32,527 nt of DNA from [Phormidium] sp. LEGE 05292 (GCF_015207735.1 NZ_JADEWG010000074.1:1-32527), one strand, 5' to 3'. Counted from the stretch's first letter, positions 16,273 to 26,619 are shown. The notes: generated from the letters alone by a model not told the origin. Made by a program: numbers and translations.

Positions 16273-19002
16273 TCAATACTTTGGTAATATCTGAGGCGCG
16301 ATCGCATCCATGATGATCTCTGGTGTAAAGTAGCCCAATGCCTGAATGACTCTGGCAATACAGCCAGTCCATCCAGTTTGGTGAGAAGCCCCTATTCCTG
16401 CCCCGTTATCGCCGTGAAAATATTCGTAAAACAGAATCAGATCGCGCCAGTGGGGGTCAGTCTGGAACTTTTCAGTATTACCATACACCGGACGACGACC
16501 TGATTCATCCTGGTGAAAAATGCTCACAATTCGATCGCTAATTTCTTTAATAACCTCAAAGAGTGTTAAGTATTTACCCGATCCGGTTGGGCATTCAACG
16601 GTAAAGGAGTCGCCGTAGTAGCTGTAAAGTTGCAGTAGCCCTCGCAATAACAAGAGATTCACAGGTATCCAGATCGGACCACGCCAATTAGAATTACCGC
16701 CAAACATCCCAGAATCAGAGTCTCCGGGAACATATCCCACTTTGTACTCCTGTCCATCGTGATAGAAACAATAGGGACGATCGAGATGATAGCGGGAAAG
16801 GGAGCGAATTCCATAATCGCTGAGAAACTCAGATTCATCCAACATTCTGGAGAGAATCCGGCGCAGTTTACTTTCATTTAATACCGAAAGCATCAGCCGA
16901 CCTCGTTCCCCTGGCTGTTGGGGTAGATGAATATTTTGAGTTAGTTCGGGGTGACGCATAATGAATTCTTTGGCTTCTGCCCTAAAGCGTGGCAGTTTGT
17001 CAAAGGCTTCTTTGGGGAATACAGCAACAGCCATTAGCGGCAATAATCCGACTAGCGATCGCACTTTTAAGCGAGTAGAATCGCCGTCAGGTAAGCGCAG
17101 CACATCATAAAAGAAGCCGTCTTCTTCATCCCACATTTCATCATGGTGTACACCAATCCGATCCATCGCTCCCGCAATCCACATGGTATGTTCAAAGAAC
17201 TTGATCGCTAGGTCTTCGTAGAGTGGATCGTGCAGTGCCAACTCAACAGCAATCTGAAACATTCGTTGGCTAAAGAAAGCCATCCAAGCTGTACCGTCTG
17301 CTTGTTCCAAATATCCGCCTGTGGGTAACTGGGAACTGCGATCGAATACCCCAATGTTATCCAACCCCAAAAAACCACCTTCAAACAAATTACTGCCGTT
17401 TCGATCTTTGCGATTCACCCACCAAGTAAAGTTGATCAGTAATTTGGAAAAGGCGTATTTGAGGAAGTCGATGTCACCAACACCTTTGTTGAGTTCGCGA
17501 TCGCGAGTGTAAATTTCCCAAGTAGCAAAGGCATGAACGGGAGGATTCACATCCCCAAAATTCCATTCATAAGCCGGAATTTGACCGTTAGGATGCAGAT
17601 AATCTTCCCGCAACATCAGCATTAGTTGGTCTTTGGCAAAATCCGGGTCAATCAAACTAATCGGAATCATGTGAAATGCCAGATCCCAAGCAGCATACCA
17701 GGGATATTCCCATTTATCAGGCATCGAAACCACATCATCATTGTGCATGTGGAACCATTCGCTGTTCCGTGTATGCTTCTTTTCACTAGAAGGTGTCCAG
17801 GGAGTAATGTTGCGTTCCCTCAACCATTGATCCAGATCGTAGTAAAAGTATTGTTTTGTCCACATCATCCCGGAGAGTGCTTGCCGCATGATGTTAGCGC
17901 GATCGCTATCTGCCTGAACTAATGGTGGAGTCACGGCTTGATAAAATTCATCTGCTTCTTTGAGGCGATCGGCAAATATTTGGTCAAATTTGCTGCCAAA
18001 AGGCTCTGTTAATTGATTCGGATCGTGTTTTGTCAGGCGCAATCGAATTACTTGGGTTTCTTTTGCCCCAACTGTAATCTCGTAATCAGGCGAAACTTTT
18101 GTACCAATATTGTTCGGATTAATCCCATCCTTTTGTCCATGCACAATATAATTATTGATGCCATCTTTCACAAATGGACTAGCATTTTCTGTGCCAAATA
18201 TCCGCTGATTATTAGTTTCGTTTTCAGTAAACAACAACGGAACTACATTTTCACAATAAAAGTAATAATCATCAATGAGACCCTTAAACAAAGTATCAGT
18301 CATCTCGACATGAACAACAGTATTACCTGTTCCTTGATATTTGCTTAATATAGGTTTCGCTCCACCATCAGCCCAAGACCAAGTATTCCGAAACCACAAC
18401 GTTGGTAGTACATGAATGCTTGCCGCTTCCGGCCCCCGGTTGGCAATGCTAATTTTAATTAAAATATCTTCGGCATCACCTTTGGCATATTCCACAAATA
18501 CATCAAAGTAGCGATCGTCATCAAAAATTCCCGTATCTAACAACTCATATTCCAGTTCATCACGACTACGGTTACGATTTGTTTGAACTAAATCATCGTA
18601 AGGAAACTGCGCTTGGGGATATTTATAGAGATATTTCATGTAAGAATGAGTCGGCGTACTATCGATGTAGAAATAGTATTCTTTTACATCTTCACCATGA
18701 TTGCCTTCACTGTTAGTTAACCCAAACAACCGCTCTTTAATAATTGGATCTTTGCCATTCCATAATGCTAACGCAAAACACAACAAATTGTGGTCATCAG
18801 TGATTCCGCCTAATCCATCTTCACCCCAACGATATGCTCGACTCCGCGCATGATCGTGGGGGAAATAATTCCACGCATTCCCATCAGAACTGTAATCTTC
18901 CCGCACAGTTCCCCACTGGCGTTCGCTCAGATAAGGGCCCCATTTATACCAATTAACTTCACCAGTACGGTTTTGTTTCAGCCTTTGTTCTTCTAATGTC
19001 AT
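16273..19002 (-). CDS. GH63-like (MGH1-like) glucosidase, 909 aa
   Basis: Large cytoplasmic protein without a signal peptide. The N-terminal half (about 1-370) resembles the beta-sandwich part of bacterial GH63-like enzymes (WGEDGLGGITDDHNLLCFAL; FWFR/LWFRNTW-type segments). The C-terminal half (about 380-880) is an (alpha/alpha)6 barrel with WEYPWYAAWDLAFHMIPI, YEWNFGDVNPPVHAF and GGNSNWRGPIWIPVN. Family members hydrolyse alpha-glucosides; some bacterial relatives act on glucosylglycerate or mannosylglycerate. The actual substrate cannot be read from sequence, but a compatible-solute role would fit a cyanobacterium. A strong ribosome site (AAGGAG, 7 bases) fixes the start at 19002. The META gene follows downstream. 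Catalytic acidic residues were not assigned. Confidence 0.87.
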   Translation of the reverse strand: MTLEEQRLKQNRTGEVNWYKWGPYLSERQWGTVREDYSSDGNAWNYFPHDHARSRAYRWGEDGLGGITDDHNLLCFALALWNGKDPIIKERLFGLTNSEGNHGEDVKEYYFYIDSTPTHSYMKYLYKYPQAQFPYDDLVQTNRNRSRDELEYELLDTGIFDDDRYFDVFVEYAKGDAEDILIKISIANRGPEAASIHVLPTLWFRNTWSWADGGAKPILSKYQGTGNTVVHVEMTDTLFKGLIDDYYFYCENVVPLLFTENETNNQRIFGTENASPFVKDGINNYIVHGQKDGINPNNIGTKVSPDYEITVGAKETQVIRLRLTKHDPNQLTEPFGSKFDQIFADRLKEADEFYQAVTPPLVQADSDRANIMRQALSGMMWTKQYFYYDLDQWLRERNITPWTPSSEKKHTRNSEWFHMHNDDVVSMPDKWEYPWYAAWDLAFHMIPISLIDPDFAKDQLMLMLREDYLHPNGQIPAYEWNFGDVNPPVHAFATWEIYTRDRELNKGVGDIDFLKYAFSKLLINFTWWVNRKDRNGSNLFEGGFLGLDNIGVFDRSSQLPTGGYLEQADGTAWMAFFSQRMFQIAVELALHDPLYEDLAIKFFEHTMWIAGAMDRIGVHHDEMWDEEDGFFYDVLRLPDGDSTRLKVRSLVGLLPLMAVAVFPKEAFDKLPRFRAEAKEFIMRHPELTQNIHLPQQPGERGRLMLSVLNESKLRRILSRMLDESEFLSDYGIRSLSRYHLDRPYCFYHDGQEYKVGYVPGDSDSGMFGGNSNWRGPIWIPVNLLLLRGLLQLYSYYGDSFTVECPTGSGKYLTLFEVIKEISDRIVSIFHQDESGRRPVYGNTEKFQTDPHWRDLILFYEYFHGDNGAGIGASHQTGWTGCIARVIQALGYFTPEIIMDAIAPQILPKY

Positions 19003-19419
19003 AAGTTTTCTCCTTTACAATTCAAGTGATTTGCTATTTCTGATTTGCGACTTTCGATTAATTAAAAAACTCTTTTAATCTCAAAGCCAGCTAATCAAAA
19101 AATCGAAAATATAAAATGGACGCGATCGCGTTCCGCTACAAAGCACCAAAATCTAAAATTGCTATGCTGACCATGCTTCTCGGAAGTCAGCATCACCCAT
19201 CACTCAATTAGCTTAAACTAACTACTTGCTTCTATTGCAAATATTTATTTTTTATTTACAATTAATTGCCATCTCTTAATAGTTTTCAGCCTTACCGATT
19301 TCTCTGAAATTCATACAACTTTACACCAAAAGAATTATAGAGATGAAAACAAGTATGAGTAACGATATAATATTTTTCAGAAAAATATCAATATCAACAA
19401 AAAAGAGAGTACAAATATC
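19003..19419. promoter_or_regulatory. Divergent intergenic region with ribosome site and hairpin
   Basis: This 417-base spacer separates the minus-strand glucosidase from a plus-strand secreted protein. AAGGAG on the minus strand (19010-19015) is a near-perfect ribosome site for the glucosidase. A HIP1-like site lies near 19120. ATGCTGAC (19164-19171) and GTCAGCAT (19186-19193) form a perfect 8-bp inverted repeat with a 14-base loop, a candidate operator or terminator. Promoters for both genes should be here but were not located with confidence. Confidence 0.5.
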
Positions 19420-20046
19420 ATGTCTTTGAAATTTACAAAATATGCGACGATCGCAACCCTATTCACAGGACTAAACCTACTTGCTTATCTAGGGTCACTC
19501 TCTCCAGCCAATAGTGCTCAGCAGCTTTTCTGCAACGGACGAATGAACAACGGATGGAACTACAAAGCGGAATATCTCAACGGGAGATTTACGCAAATTC
19601 GCTGGGAGCGATCGGGACAACCCCCCCAAGTATCTCGCCTCACCTTCTATAGAACTAACGCTCAAGGAGAGCCAGTCTACAGAGGAAGCCTAAAGGCAGC
19701 GGTTTCCGTAACATTGATCGATCTTTCTCGTGGAGATGTGCGACGCGGTTCCCAAATCTCAGTAAAAGTAGAAGAGTGGGGATCGTCTAGAGGAACTTGT
19801 GGCACCTCATCGGGAAGTGGAACAGGTTCATCAGTTTCCCTTGCAACAGTGCGGCGAAATTTAATCGGGGTCGATCAAGTTCAGGCTAGAAAGTGGCTGA
19901 GAAAAAATAATTTCGTCTTCAGACAAACCATACAACACACCAATACCCGCGTCATAGAGCGATGGAATCAAAAAAACAATCTCTCCGAAGCCATTGATGT
20001 AACTTTTACCAGAGGTACAGTAACAGGTGTTGTAGAAGTTCGTTGA
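19420..20046 (+). CDS. Secreted hypothetical protein, 208 aa
   Basis: A signal peptide (1-33, ending SPANSA) precedes two putative domains joined by a Gly/Ser/Thr linker at about 126-140. The first (34-125) contains C38 and C127, which may pair, and segments NNGWNYKAEYLNGRFTQIRW. The second (141-208) has a VDQVQARKWLRKNNF helix followed by short strands, vaguely like small PASTA- or calycin-type folds. I do not recognise the family. The product should be exported to the periplasm or outside. It is followed 49 bases later by a lipoprotein gene on the same strand, so both may share a transcript. Confidence 0.75.
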   Translation: MSLKFTKYATIATLFTGLNLLAYLGSLSPANSAQQLFCNGRMNNGWNYKAEYLNGRFTQIRWERSGQPPQVSRLTFYRTNAQGEPVYRGSLKAAVSVTLIDLSRGDVRRGSQISVKVEEWGSSRGTCGTSSGSGTGSSVSLATVRRNLIGVDQVQARKWLRKNNFVFRQTIQHTNTRVIERWNQKNNLSEAIDVTFTRGTVTGVVEVR

Positions 20047-20095
20047 AACGGCACATTGGTAAAATTCAATTGCCATATTCCCAGATCCAAATTCA

Positions 20096-20623
20096 ATGAA
20101 GCGATACCTGTGTAGTTACATCGTGCCACTGTTAGTATTGCTTACAGCTTGCACAACACCAGAAAAACCAATAGAACCTGCCACTCAGCTGAAAGCTGTC
20201 ACCCTTGACAACACAGTAAAAATTAGTGGCGGTCAAACCGTCTATATTCCCATCTACTCCCACATTTACGTCTGGGAGCGCGAGCGAACAATGGAGTTAA
20301 CCAGTACGCTTAGTGTTCGCAACACTGACCTGACTCACCCAATAATTATTACTTCTGTCAATTATTACGATAGTCACGGTAAGCTGATTCGCAAATATTT
20401 AAAGCAACCTGTAGAACTTCCACGATTGGCTTCAACGAATTTTATCGTCGATCAAGACGACACCAGTGGTGGAGCAGGAGCCTCTTTTGTTGTAGAGTGG
20501 GTAACTCAAAAGCCAGTTTCTGTACCCGTAATTGAGGCTGTGATGATCAATGCGAGTGGCAATCAGGGAATATCTTTGCTCAGTTCTGGTAGAGTTATCA
20601 AAACTCGGACAAATAACAAATAA
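20096..20623 (+). CDS. DUF3124 lipoprotein
   Basis: 175 residues. A lipoprotein signal with lipobox LLTAC (C19) would anchor the mature protein to a membrane on the periplasmic side. The rest matches DUF3124: GQTVYIPIYSHIY near 45, TLSVRNTDLTHPIIIT near 70-87, VNYYDSHGKLIRKYL near 88-102, and IEAVMI with SSGRVIKT near the C-terminus. The fold looks all-beta. Function is unknown in the family. It lies 49 bases after the secreted protein gene, which suggests an envelope-related pair. Confidence 0.88.
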   Translation: MKRYLCSYIVPLLVLLTACTTPEKPIEPATQLKAVTLDNTVKISGGQTVYIPIYSHIYVWERERTMELTSTLSVRNTDLTHPIIITSVNYYDSHGKLIRKYLKQPVELPRLASTNFIVDQDDTSGGAGASFVVEWVTQKPVSVPVIEAVMINASGNQGISLLSSGRVIKTRTNNK

Positions 20624-21207
20624 TATCGGCTCTTTTGTACTTGTGGTGGAAAACCCTGGTTTTAGGGACTGGGTACTGGGGACCGCCGTCGGCTGGGATT
20701 TCTTGTAAATCAAGCATTCCACAAATCAATCAAGTTTACTTATCACTGTTATGTACGAGAGAGCCAAAATTCTTAACCGAGCAGTATTGGGTGGGATTAA
20801 GATTGGCGATTGCCTGTCAATTCTCGTTCCCAGGTTGAACCTGGGAACGAGGTCTTGGGAGGTTCTACCTCCTTACTGGAGCAAGATCTGAAGGAATTTC
20901 GGTCTCCAGTCCCCAATCCCCGATCCCTTCCCTCATCTACAGCACCAATAATTTTTTTTAATAAAAATCCAATTATAAAATTGAAATTATTCGTTAAATT
21001 AATTAAGCTTTGCGTGCATTTATTTAAAATTAAAGTAATGAGAAAAAGGCGGGCTTGAGATTAACGATCGTCCGTCAATTTATGATAGAACAGCATCAAG
21101 GAAAAATTATGGTTTACTTTCAAGTAGGTGTAAATACTGAAATTTTTTCTACCTACGTTAGCTAATAAATTAGTAGAAGAAATATTAAAATGAGGATTGA
21201 TTAAGTT
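20624..21207 (+). other. Spacer of 584 bases with repeats, upstream of the second giant kinase
   Basis: It contains two units of the ACTGGGK heptamer (20668-20681, the complement of STRR1), the palindromic repeat copy B (20823-20874) and an AT-rich stretch leading to the kinase gene. A GAGG about 12 bases before the ATG at 21208 is a weak ribosome site. No gene was supported here. Confidence 0.55.
20823..20874. repeat. Palindromic repeat with GTTCCCAGG stem, copy B
   Basis: A perfect 12-bp stem CTCGTTCCCAGG/CCTGGGAACGAG with loop TTGAA (20823-20851) is followed by GGAGG/CCTCC (20858-20872). It is the reverse complement arrangement of copy A at 6808-6859, so the unit has two linked hairpins. 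Confidence 0.8.
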
Positions 21208-24200
21208 ATGAGTGCGATCGCCAACTTGCCCGGTTATCAAATCACAGAAAAACTATACACAGGTACGCGCACCCTTGTCTACCGAGGCATCCGTACCAAT
21301 AACCAACAACCAGTTGCCATCAAGCTATTACGAAACGAATACCCAAACTTTCACGAACTCGTTCAATTTCGCAACCAATATACAATTGCTAAAAATCTCG
21401 ATTATCCGAGTATTATTAAACCCTTATCCTTAGAAGAATATGGTAATAGTTATGCCTTAATCATGGAAGACTTTGGCGGAATTTCCCTATCTAATTATCT
21501 TCAAACAGCCATCAATGACAATCCACAGTATAAATATTTGCCTTTATTAGAATTTCTCGAAATAGCCATCAAACTCACAGAAACGCTGCAATATCTCTAC
21601 CAAAATCGCATCATTCACAAAGATATTAAACCTGCTAATATCCTGATTAATCCCGACAGCAAACAGGTCAAATTAATTGATTTTAGTATTGCTTCTCTCC
21701 TAGCAAGAGAAACCCAAGAAATTCAGAATACTAATGATTTAGAAGGCACATTAGCTTATCTTTCCCCCGAACAAACTGGTCGAATGAATCGAGGGATAGA
21801 TTATCGGAGTGACTTTTATTCTTTAGGAATCACCTTTTATGAATTATTAACAGGAGCATTACCATTTGCTTCAGAAGATGCAATGGAATTGGTACATTGT
21901 CATCTAGCAAAACAGCCTATACCCGTACATAAAGTTAATCCAGAAATTACCTTGGTTTTGTCAGAAATTGTTAGTAAACTGATGGCGAAGAATGCCGAAG
22001 GACGTTATCAGAGTGCATTAGGAATCAAGCATGATTTAGAGAAATGTTTAACTCAATTAAAGCAAAGGCACAAAATTGATTATTTTGAAATAGGAAAGCG
22101 AGATATTAGCGATCGCTTCCTGATTCCCGAAAAACTATATGGAAGAGAAACCGAAGTTAGTCAACTATTAAATTCTTTCGAGCGCGTTGCCAATGGCACA
22201 ACAGAAATGATGCTAGTAGCGGGATTTTCTGGAATTGGAAAAACCGCCGTTGTAAATGAAGTACATAAACCGATTGTCAGGCAACGCGGCTATTTTATTA
22301 AAGGCAAATATGACCAATTCCAACGTAATATTCCTTTTTCTGCCTTACTGCAAGCTTTCCGCGATTTAATGGGACAAATATTATCAGAATCAGATCGGCA
22401 ATTGCAGACTTGGAAAAGCAATATTCTTGAAGCATTAGGAGACAACGGACAAATTTTAATTGAGGTAATTCCTGAGTTAGAAAACATTATTGGTAAACAA
22501 CCACCAGCTATAGAATTATCAGGAATTGCTGCTCAAAATCGCTTTAATTTAGTATTTTCCAAATTTATGCAAGTTTTTACTAGTTTTGAACATCCCTTAG
22601 TGATGTTTTTAGATGACTTGCAATGGGCTGATTCCGCCTCCCTAAATTTGCTGAAATTATTGATGCAAGATTCGGGATATCTATTAATATTAGGTGCTTA
22701 TCGGGATAATGAAGTTTCCCCCGTTCATCCCTTCATTTTAACAGTGGATGAAATTGTCAAAACTGGGGCAACGGTAAATACAATTACTTTGCCACCATTA
22801 ACTCAATCAGACCTGAATCAATTAGTAGCAGATACGCTCAATTGTGAATTATCTCTAGCCCAACCTTTGACCAAATTAGTCTATCAAAAAACGCAAGGTA
22901 ATCCTTTCTTTGCGACTCAGTTTCTTAAAGCCTTACATGATGAAAAGTTAATCACCTTTAATTGGGATATTCAGCATTGGCAATGCGATATTGCTCAAGT
23001 CGAAGCTTTAGCAATTACTGATAATGTTGTGGAATTTATGGCATCGCAATTGCAGAAATTACCAATTACAACTCAGGAGGTTTTAAAGTTGGCAGCTTGT
23101 ATTGGGGCGCAGTTTGATTTGCATACTTTGGCAATAGTTTCACAACAATTAGAAACAGAGACAGCAACAGTTTTATGGAGAGCATTACAGGAAGGTTTGA
23201 TTTTACCGATTACTAATGTTTATAAGTTTTATCAACTTGAAGGTAATAATAATTTAAGTTCAGAACATAAAAAGGTTAATCAGCGAAATGCTAGATATAG
23301 ATTTTTGCACGATCGCATTCAACAAGCAGCCTATTCATTGATTCCTGACGAGCAAAAACAGGTGACGCATCTCAAAATTGGTCAACTTATGCTCGAAAAA
23401 ACCCCACAATCAACTTTAAAAGAGAAAATTTTCGATATTGTCAATCACCTGAATATTGGCTCTGAACTTATCTGCGATCCAACTCAACGGGAGCAACTGG
23501 CAACTTTGAACTTGATGGCGGGTCAGAAGGCTAAACTTGCTACAGCTTATGCAGATGCAGTTAGATACTTAAACGTTAGTTTGGCGTTATTAGAAGCTGA
23601 AAAATGGCAAAGTAAGTATGATTTAATGTTATCAGTTCATATTGAAGCCGCAGAAGCAGAATACCTGAATACTAATTTTCAGAAATTAGCTAGTTTGGCA
23701 CAGATAGTTTTAGAAAAAGCCAAGACAGTCCTCGATGAGATGAAGATATACGAATTACAAATTCAGGCGTATCAGTTACAAAGTATAATGTTAAAAGCGA
23801 TCGATACTGGATTAGAAGCACTGGAAAAACTGGGTATCTTCCTTTCTGCAAATATTTGCGATCGTCCAATGCCAGACTTGCCAAAAATTGAGGATTTAGA
23901 CAGTATTCCTGAAATGAACGATCGGCATCAATTAACAGCTTTGCGGATTATGATGGCACTTTATCCACCGATTTATATTGCCAAGCCGGAGATGATCGGA
24001 CCGCTCATTTTAACGATGGTTCAACTTTGCATTGAGGGTGGTCATTCCCCATTGGCGGCTTACAGTTACGTCCTCTATGGCATTATTTTATGTGCAGAAA
24101 AAGGAAGAATTGAGCAGGGATATCATGCAGGTCAACTAGCACTAAAGTTGTTAGATAAATTTCATGCTACCGAATTGAAAGCAAAAATTTATGTTTTATT

Positions 24201-26619
24201 TAATGCTCATATTCGTTTTTGGAAAGAACCAGCCCAATTAACTCTAAATGCCTATTTAGAAGGATATCAAAGCGGACTAGAAACAGGTGATATAGAATGG
24301 GCTAGTTATAGTTGTATGCACTATTGCCAAAATTTATTTATTACGGGTAAATATTTGGAATTAGTTGAAAAAGAGCAAGCATCGTACCAATCTGTTATTG
24401 TCAAAAACAATCATGAATTCGCCTTATACTATGCCCGAATTTGGATGCAGATAACGTTAAATTTGCAGGGTAAAGCGACTGATAATTTAAAACTTATAGG
24501 CAATGATTTTGACGAATCGTTGCTAATTACCCAGTGGCAAAGTAATAATAATTATATGTCGTTGTTTGCGCTATATCTTGCTAAAGCTAATTTAGCTTAT
24601 CTCTTTGAAGATGTGACAGCGGCTCTTGATTATGCTTTGATAGCTAGAGAATATATAGGAGCATCGATCGGATTAATCACCATCGGAGTTTACAACTTTT
24701 ACCTATCGCTGATCCTTCTTGCTGCTTATCCACAAGTAGATACTAGCAAGCAAAAACAATATTTATCTGATGTCAAAGAGAATCAAAAAAACCTTAGCGA
24801 GTGGTTTACTCATGCTCCACAAAATTTTCACCATAAGTATTTACTAGTTGAGGCTGAAAAAGCAAGAGTTTTAGGAAAAAAGCTGAAAGCAGTAGATTTG
24901 TACGATCGCGCTATCTCCCTCGCTAAAGAAAACGAATATATCCAAGAAGAAGCACTTGCTAACGAACTTGCTGCTAAATTCTATTTAGATTGGGGCAAAG
25001 AAAAAGTTGCTGCTGGATATATGCAAGAAGCATACTATTGTTATGCCCGTTGGGGTGCCAAAGCGAAAGTTACTTATTTAGAACAACACTATCCCCAATT
25101 ATTAAGAGCTATTCTCCAACATACTAACTTTGCGATCGGATCGGGAGGAACAATATCTAAGACTATATTGAGAAGCTCCAGTAGCAGCCTCAATCAGAAT
25201 TTATGGTTAGATTTTAAAGTAGTTATGAAAGCTGCACAAGCTATTTCACAGGAAATTGAATTAGAGAAACTTTTAGCCACATTAATGCAAACTGCGATCG
25301 CTTCAGCAGGAGCACAAACCGGAATTTTAGTAATTCGTCAAGAAGCAGAATGGTTAGTAGTAGCAAAAGCTAATCAAACCTATACAGAAAACTTACAAAT
25401 TCCTCTAGCTGAATGTCAAGAATTACCCAAAAATTTGATTTATTCTGTAGCCAGAAATCAAAAAACAGCAGTTTTCGATCGTCTTAGTTTATCTGAACAA
25501 TTGATGAGCGATCGCTATATCATGACGCACCAACCTAAGTCAGTTTTATGTACTCCAATTAGCAACCAGGGAAAATTAATCGCAATTTTGTATTTGGAAA
25601 ATAATCTCACAGAAGGAGCATTTACCAGCGATCGTGTCGAAACTCTGCAAATTCTTAGTTCTCAAGCTGCTATATCTATTGAAAATGCACGGTTGTATCA
25701 ACAAGTAGAGAACTATTCTCAAACTTTGGAAACAGAAGTAGAGCGAAAAACTGAAGAATTAAGCCAAAAAGCTACTGATTTAGAACAAGCATTACAGAAT
25801 TTACAACACACCCAAGCACAATTAATTCAGAGTGAGAAAATGTCAGCACTCGGTCAATTGGTAGCGGGTATAGCGCACGAAATTAACAATCCAGTGACTT
25901 TTATTCATAGTAATCTTCACCCGACCAAAAATTATGTTCAAGATTTGCTGAGTCTCCTAGAACTTTATCAACAAGAATATCCTCAAGCAAATTCAGTAAT
26001 TCAAGAAAAAATTGAGGATATTGACCTAGAATTTATCAGAGAAGATTTAATTAAAAGTCTGCAATCAATGAAAGTAGGAAGCGAACGAATCAAGCAAATT
26101 ATCCTGAGTTTGCAAAATTTTTCTCGCCTCAATGAATCCGACATGAAACCTGTAGATTTACACAGCGGAATTGATAGCACTTTACTGCTCTTACAAAACC
26201 GCTTCCAAGAAAATAATAATAAACCCAGAATCCAAGTTATTAAAGAGTATGGCAATCTGCCTTTAATTAGTTGTTATGCTAGTGAAATGAACCAAGTATT
26301 TCTGAGTATTATCACCAATGCTCTTGATGCTCTTAAGGAAGTGAGAAAAACTAATAAAAATCCCTTTATTAAGATTCAGACTGAAGTCAGAGAAAAAGAG
26401 TGCGTAAGAATTGCGATCGCAGATAATGGTATTGGGATTCCCGCCCATATTCAAAAACGCATATTCGAGCCATTTTTTACCACTAAACCAGTAGGGAGTG
26501 GTACAGGTTTAGGTTTATCTGTCAGCTATGCTATTGTCAAAAAACATGGCGGTCAATTAACCTGTGATTCTACCGTCGGCAGCGGGACAAAATTTGTGAT
26601 TGAGATTCCCGTTGGGTAA
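21208..26619 (+). CDS. Giant hybrid Ser/Thr protein kinase - AAA ATPase - GAF - histidine kinase (1803 aa), paralogue
   Basis: Same domain order as the protein at 6955-12423. The Ser/Thr kinase (about 8-275) has IIHKDIKPAN near 135 and a DFS in place of DFG (LIDFSIASLL). The AAA ATPase has GFSGIGKTA near 340 and FLDDLQWAD near 468. A helical region (about 740-1310) leads to GAF (about 1340-1495), a coiled segment, the H box IAHEINNP (about 1557), MNQVFLSIITNALDAL, ADNGIGI and GTGLGLS. The glycine loop (YTGTRTLVYRG) is closer to canonical than in the paralogue, but the DFG glycine is replaced by serine. No receiver domain or membrane segment is seen. It probably senses a small ligand through GAF and signals through an unlinked partner. 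BrkB gene follows after 52 bases. Confidence 0.95.
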   Translation: MSAIANLPGYQITEKLYTGTRTLVYRGIRTNNQQPVAIKLLRNEYPNFHELVQFRNQYTIAKNLDYPSIIKPLSLEEYGNSYALIMEDFGGISLSNYLQTAINDNPQYKYLPLLEFLEIAIKLTETLQYLYQNRIIHKDIKPANILINPDSKQVKLIDFSIASLLARETQEIQNTNDLEGTLAYLSPEQTGRMNRGIDYRSDFYSLGITFYELLTGALPFASEDAMELVHCHLAKQPIPVHKVNPEITLVLSEIVSKLMAKNAEGRYQSALGIKHDLEKCLTQLKQRHKIDYFEIGKRDISDRFLIPEKLYGRETEVSQLLNSFERVANGTTEMMLVAGFSGIGKTAVVNEVHKPIVRQRGYFIKGKYDQFQRNIPFSALLQAFRDLMGQILSESDRQLQTWKSNILEALGDNGQILIEVIPELENIIGKQPPAIELSGIAAQNRFNLVFSKFMQVFTSFEHPLVMFLDDLQWADSASLNLLKLLMQDSGYLLILGAYRDNEVSPVHPFILTVDEIVKTGATVNTITLPPLTQSDLNQLVADTLNCELSLAQPLTKLVYQKTQGNPFFATQFLKALHDEKLITFNWDIQHWQCDIAQVEALAITDNVVEFMASQLQKLPITTQEVLKLAACIGAQFDLHTLAIVSQQLETETATVLWRALQEGLILPITNVYKFYQLEGNNNLSSEHKKVNQRNARYRFLHDRIQQAAYSLIPDEQKQVTHLKIGQLMLEKTPQSTLKEKIFDIVNHLNIGSELICDPTQREQLATLNLMAGQKAKLATAYADAVRYLNVSLALLEAEKWQSKYDLMLSVHIEAAEAEYLNTNFQKLASLAQIVLEKAKTVLDEMKIYELQIQAYQLQSIMLKAIDTGLEALEKLGIFLSANICDRPMPDLPKIEDLDSIPEMNDRHQLTALRIMMALYPPIYIAKPEMIGPLILTMVQLCIEGGHSPLAAYSYVLYGIILCAEKGRIEQGYHAGQLALKLLDKFHATELKAKIYVLFNAHIRFWKEPAQLTLNAYLEGYQSGLETGDIEWASYSCMHYCQNLFITGKYLELVEKEQASYQSVIVKNNHEFALYYARIWMQITLNLQGKATDNLKLIGNDFDESLLITQWQSNNNYMSLFALYLAKANLAYLFEDVTAALDYALIAREYIGASIGLITIGVYNFYLSLILLAAYPQVDTSKQKQYLSDVKENQKNLSEWFTHAPQNFHHKYLLVEAEKARVLGKKLKAVDLYDRAISLAKENEYIQEEALANELAAKFYLDWGKEKVAAGYMQEAYYCYARWGAKAKVTYLEQHYPQLLRAILQHTNFAIGSGGTISKTILRSSSSSLNQNLWLDFKVVMKAAQAISQEIELEKLLATLMQTAIASAGAQTGILVIRQEAEWLVVAKANQTYTENLQIPLAECQELPKNLIYSVARNQKTAVFDRLSLSEQLMSDRYIMTHQPKSVLCTPISNQGKLIAILYLENNLTEGAFTSDRVETLQILSSQAAISIENARLYQQVENYSQTLETEVERKTEELSQKATDLEQALQNLQHTQAQLIQSEKMSALGQLVAGIAHEINNPVTFIHSNLHPTKNYVQDLLSLLELYQQEYPQANSVIQEKIEDIDLEFIREDLIKSLQSMKVGSERIKQIILSLQNFSRLNESDMKPVDLHSGIDSTLLLLQNRFQENNNKPRIQVIKEYGNLPLISCYASEMNQVFLSIITNALDALKEVRKTNKNPFIKIQTEVREKECVRIAIADNGIGIPAHIQKRIFEPFFTTKPVGSGTGLGLSVSYAIVKKHGGQLTCDSTVGSGTKFVIEIPVG

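Noticed and set aside
20432-21058. Short ORFs over and after the DUF3124 gene
   Set aside because: They run through palindromic and heptamer repeats or oppose a supported gene, and their translations look non-protein-like.
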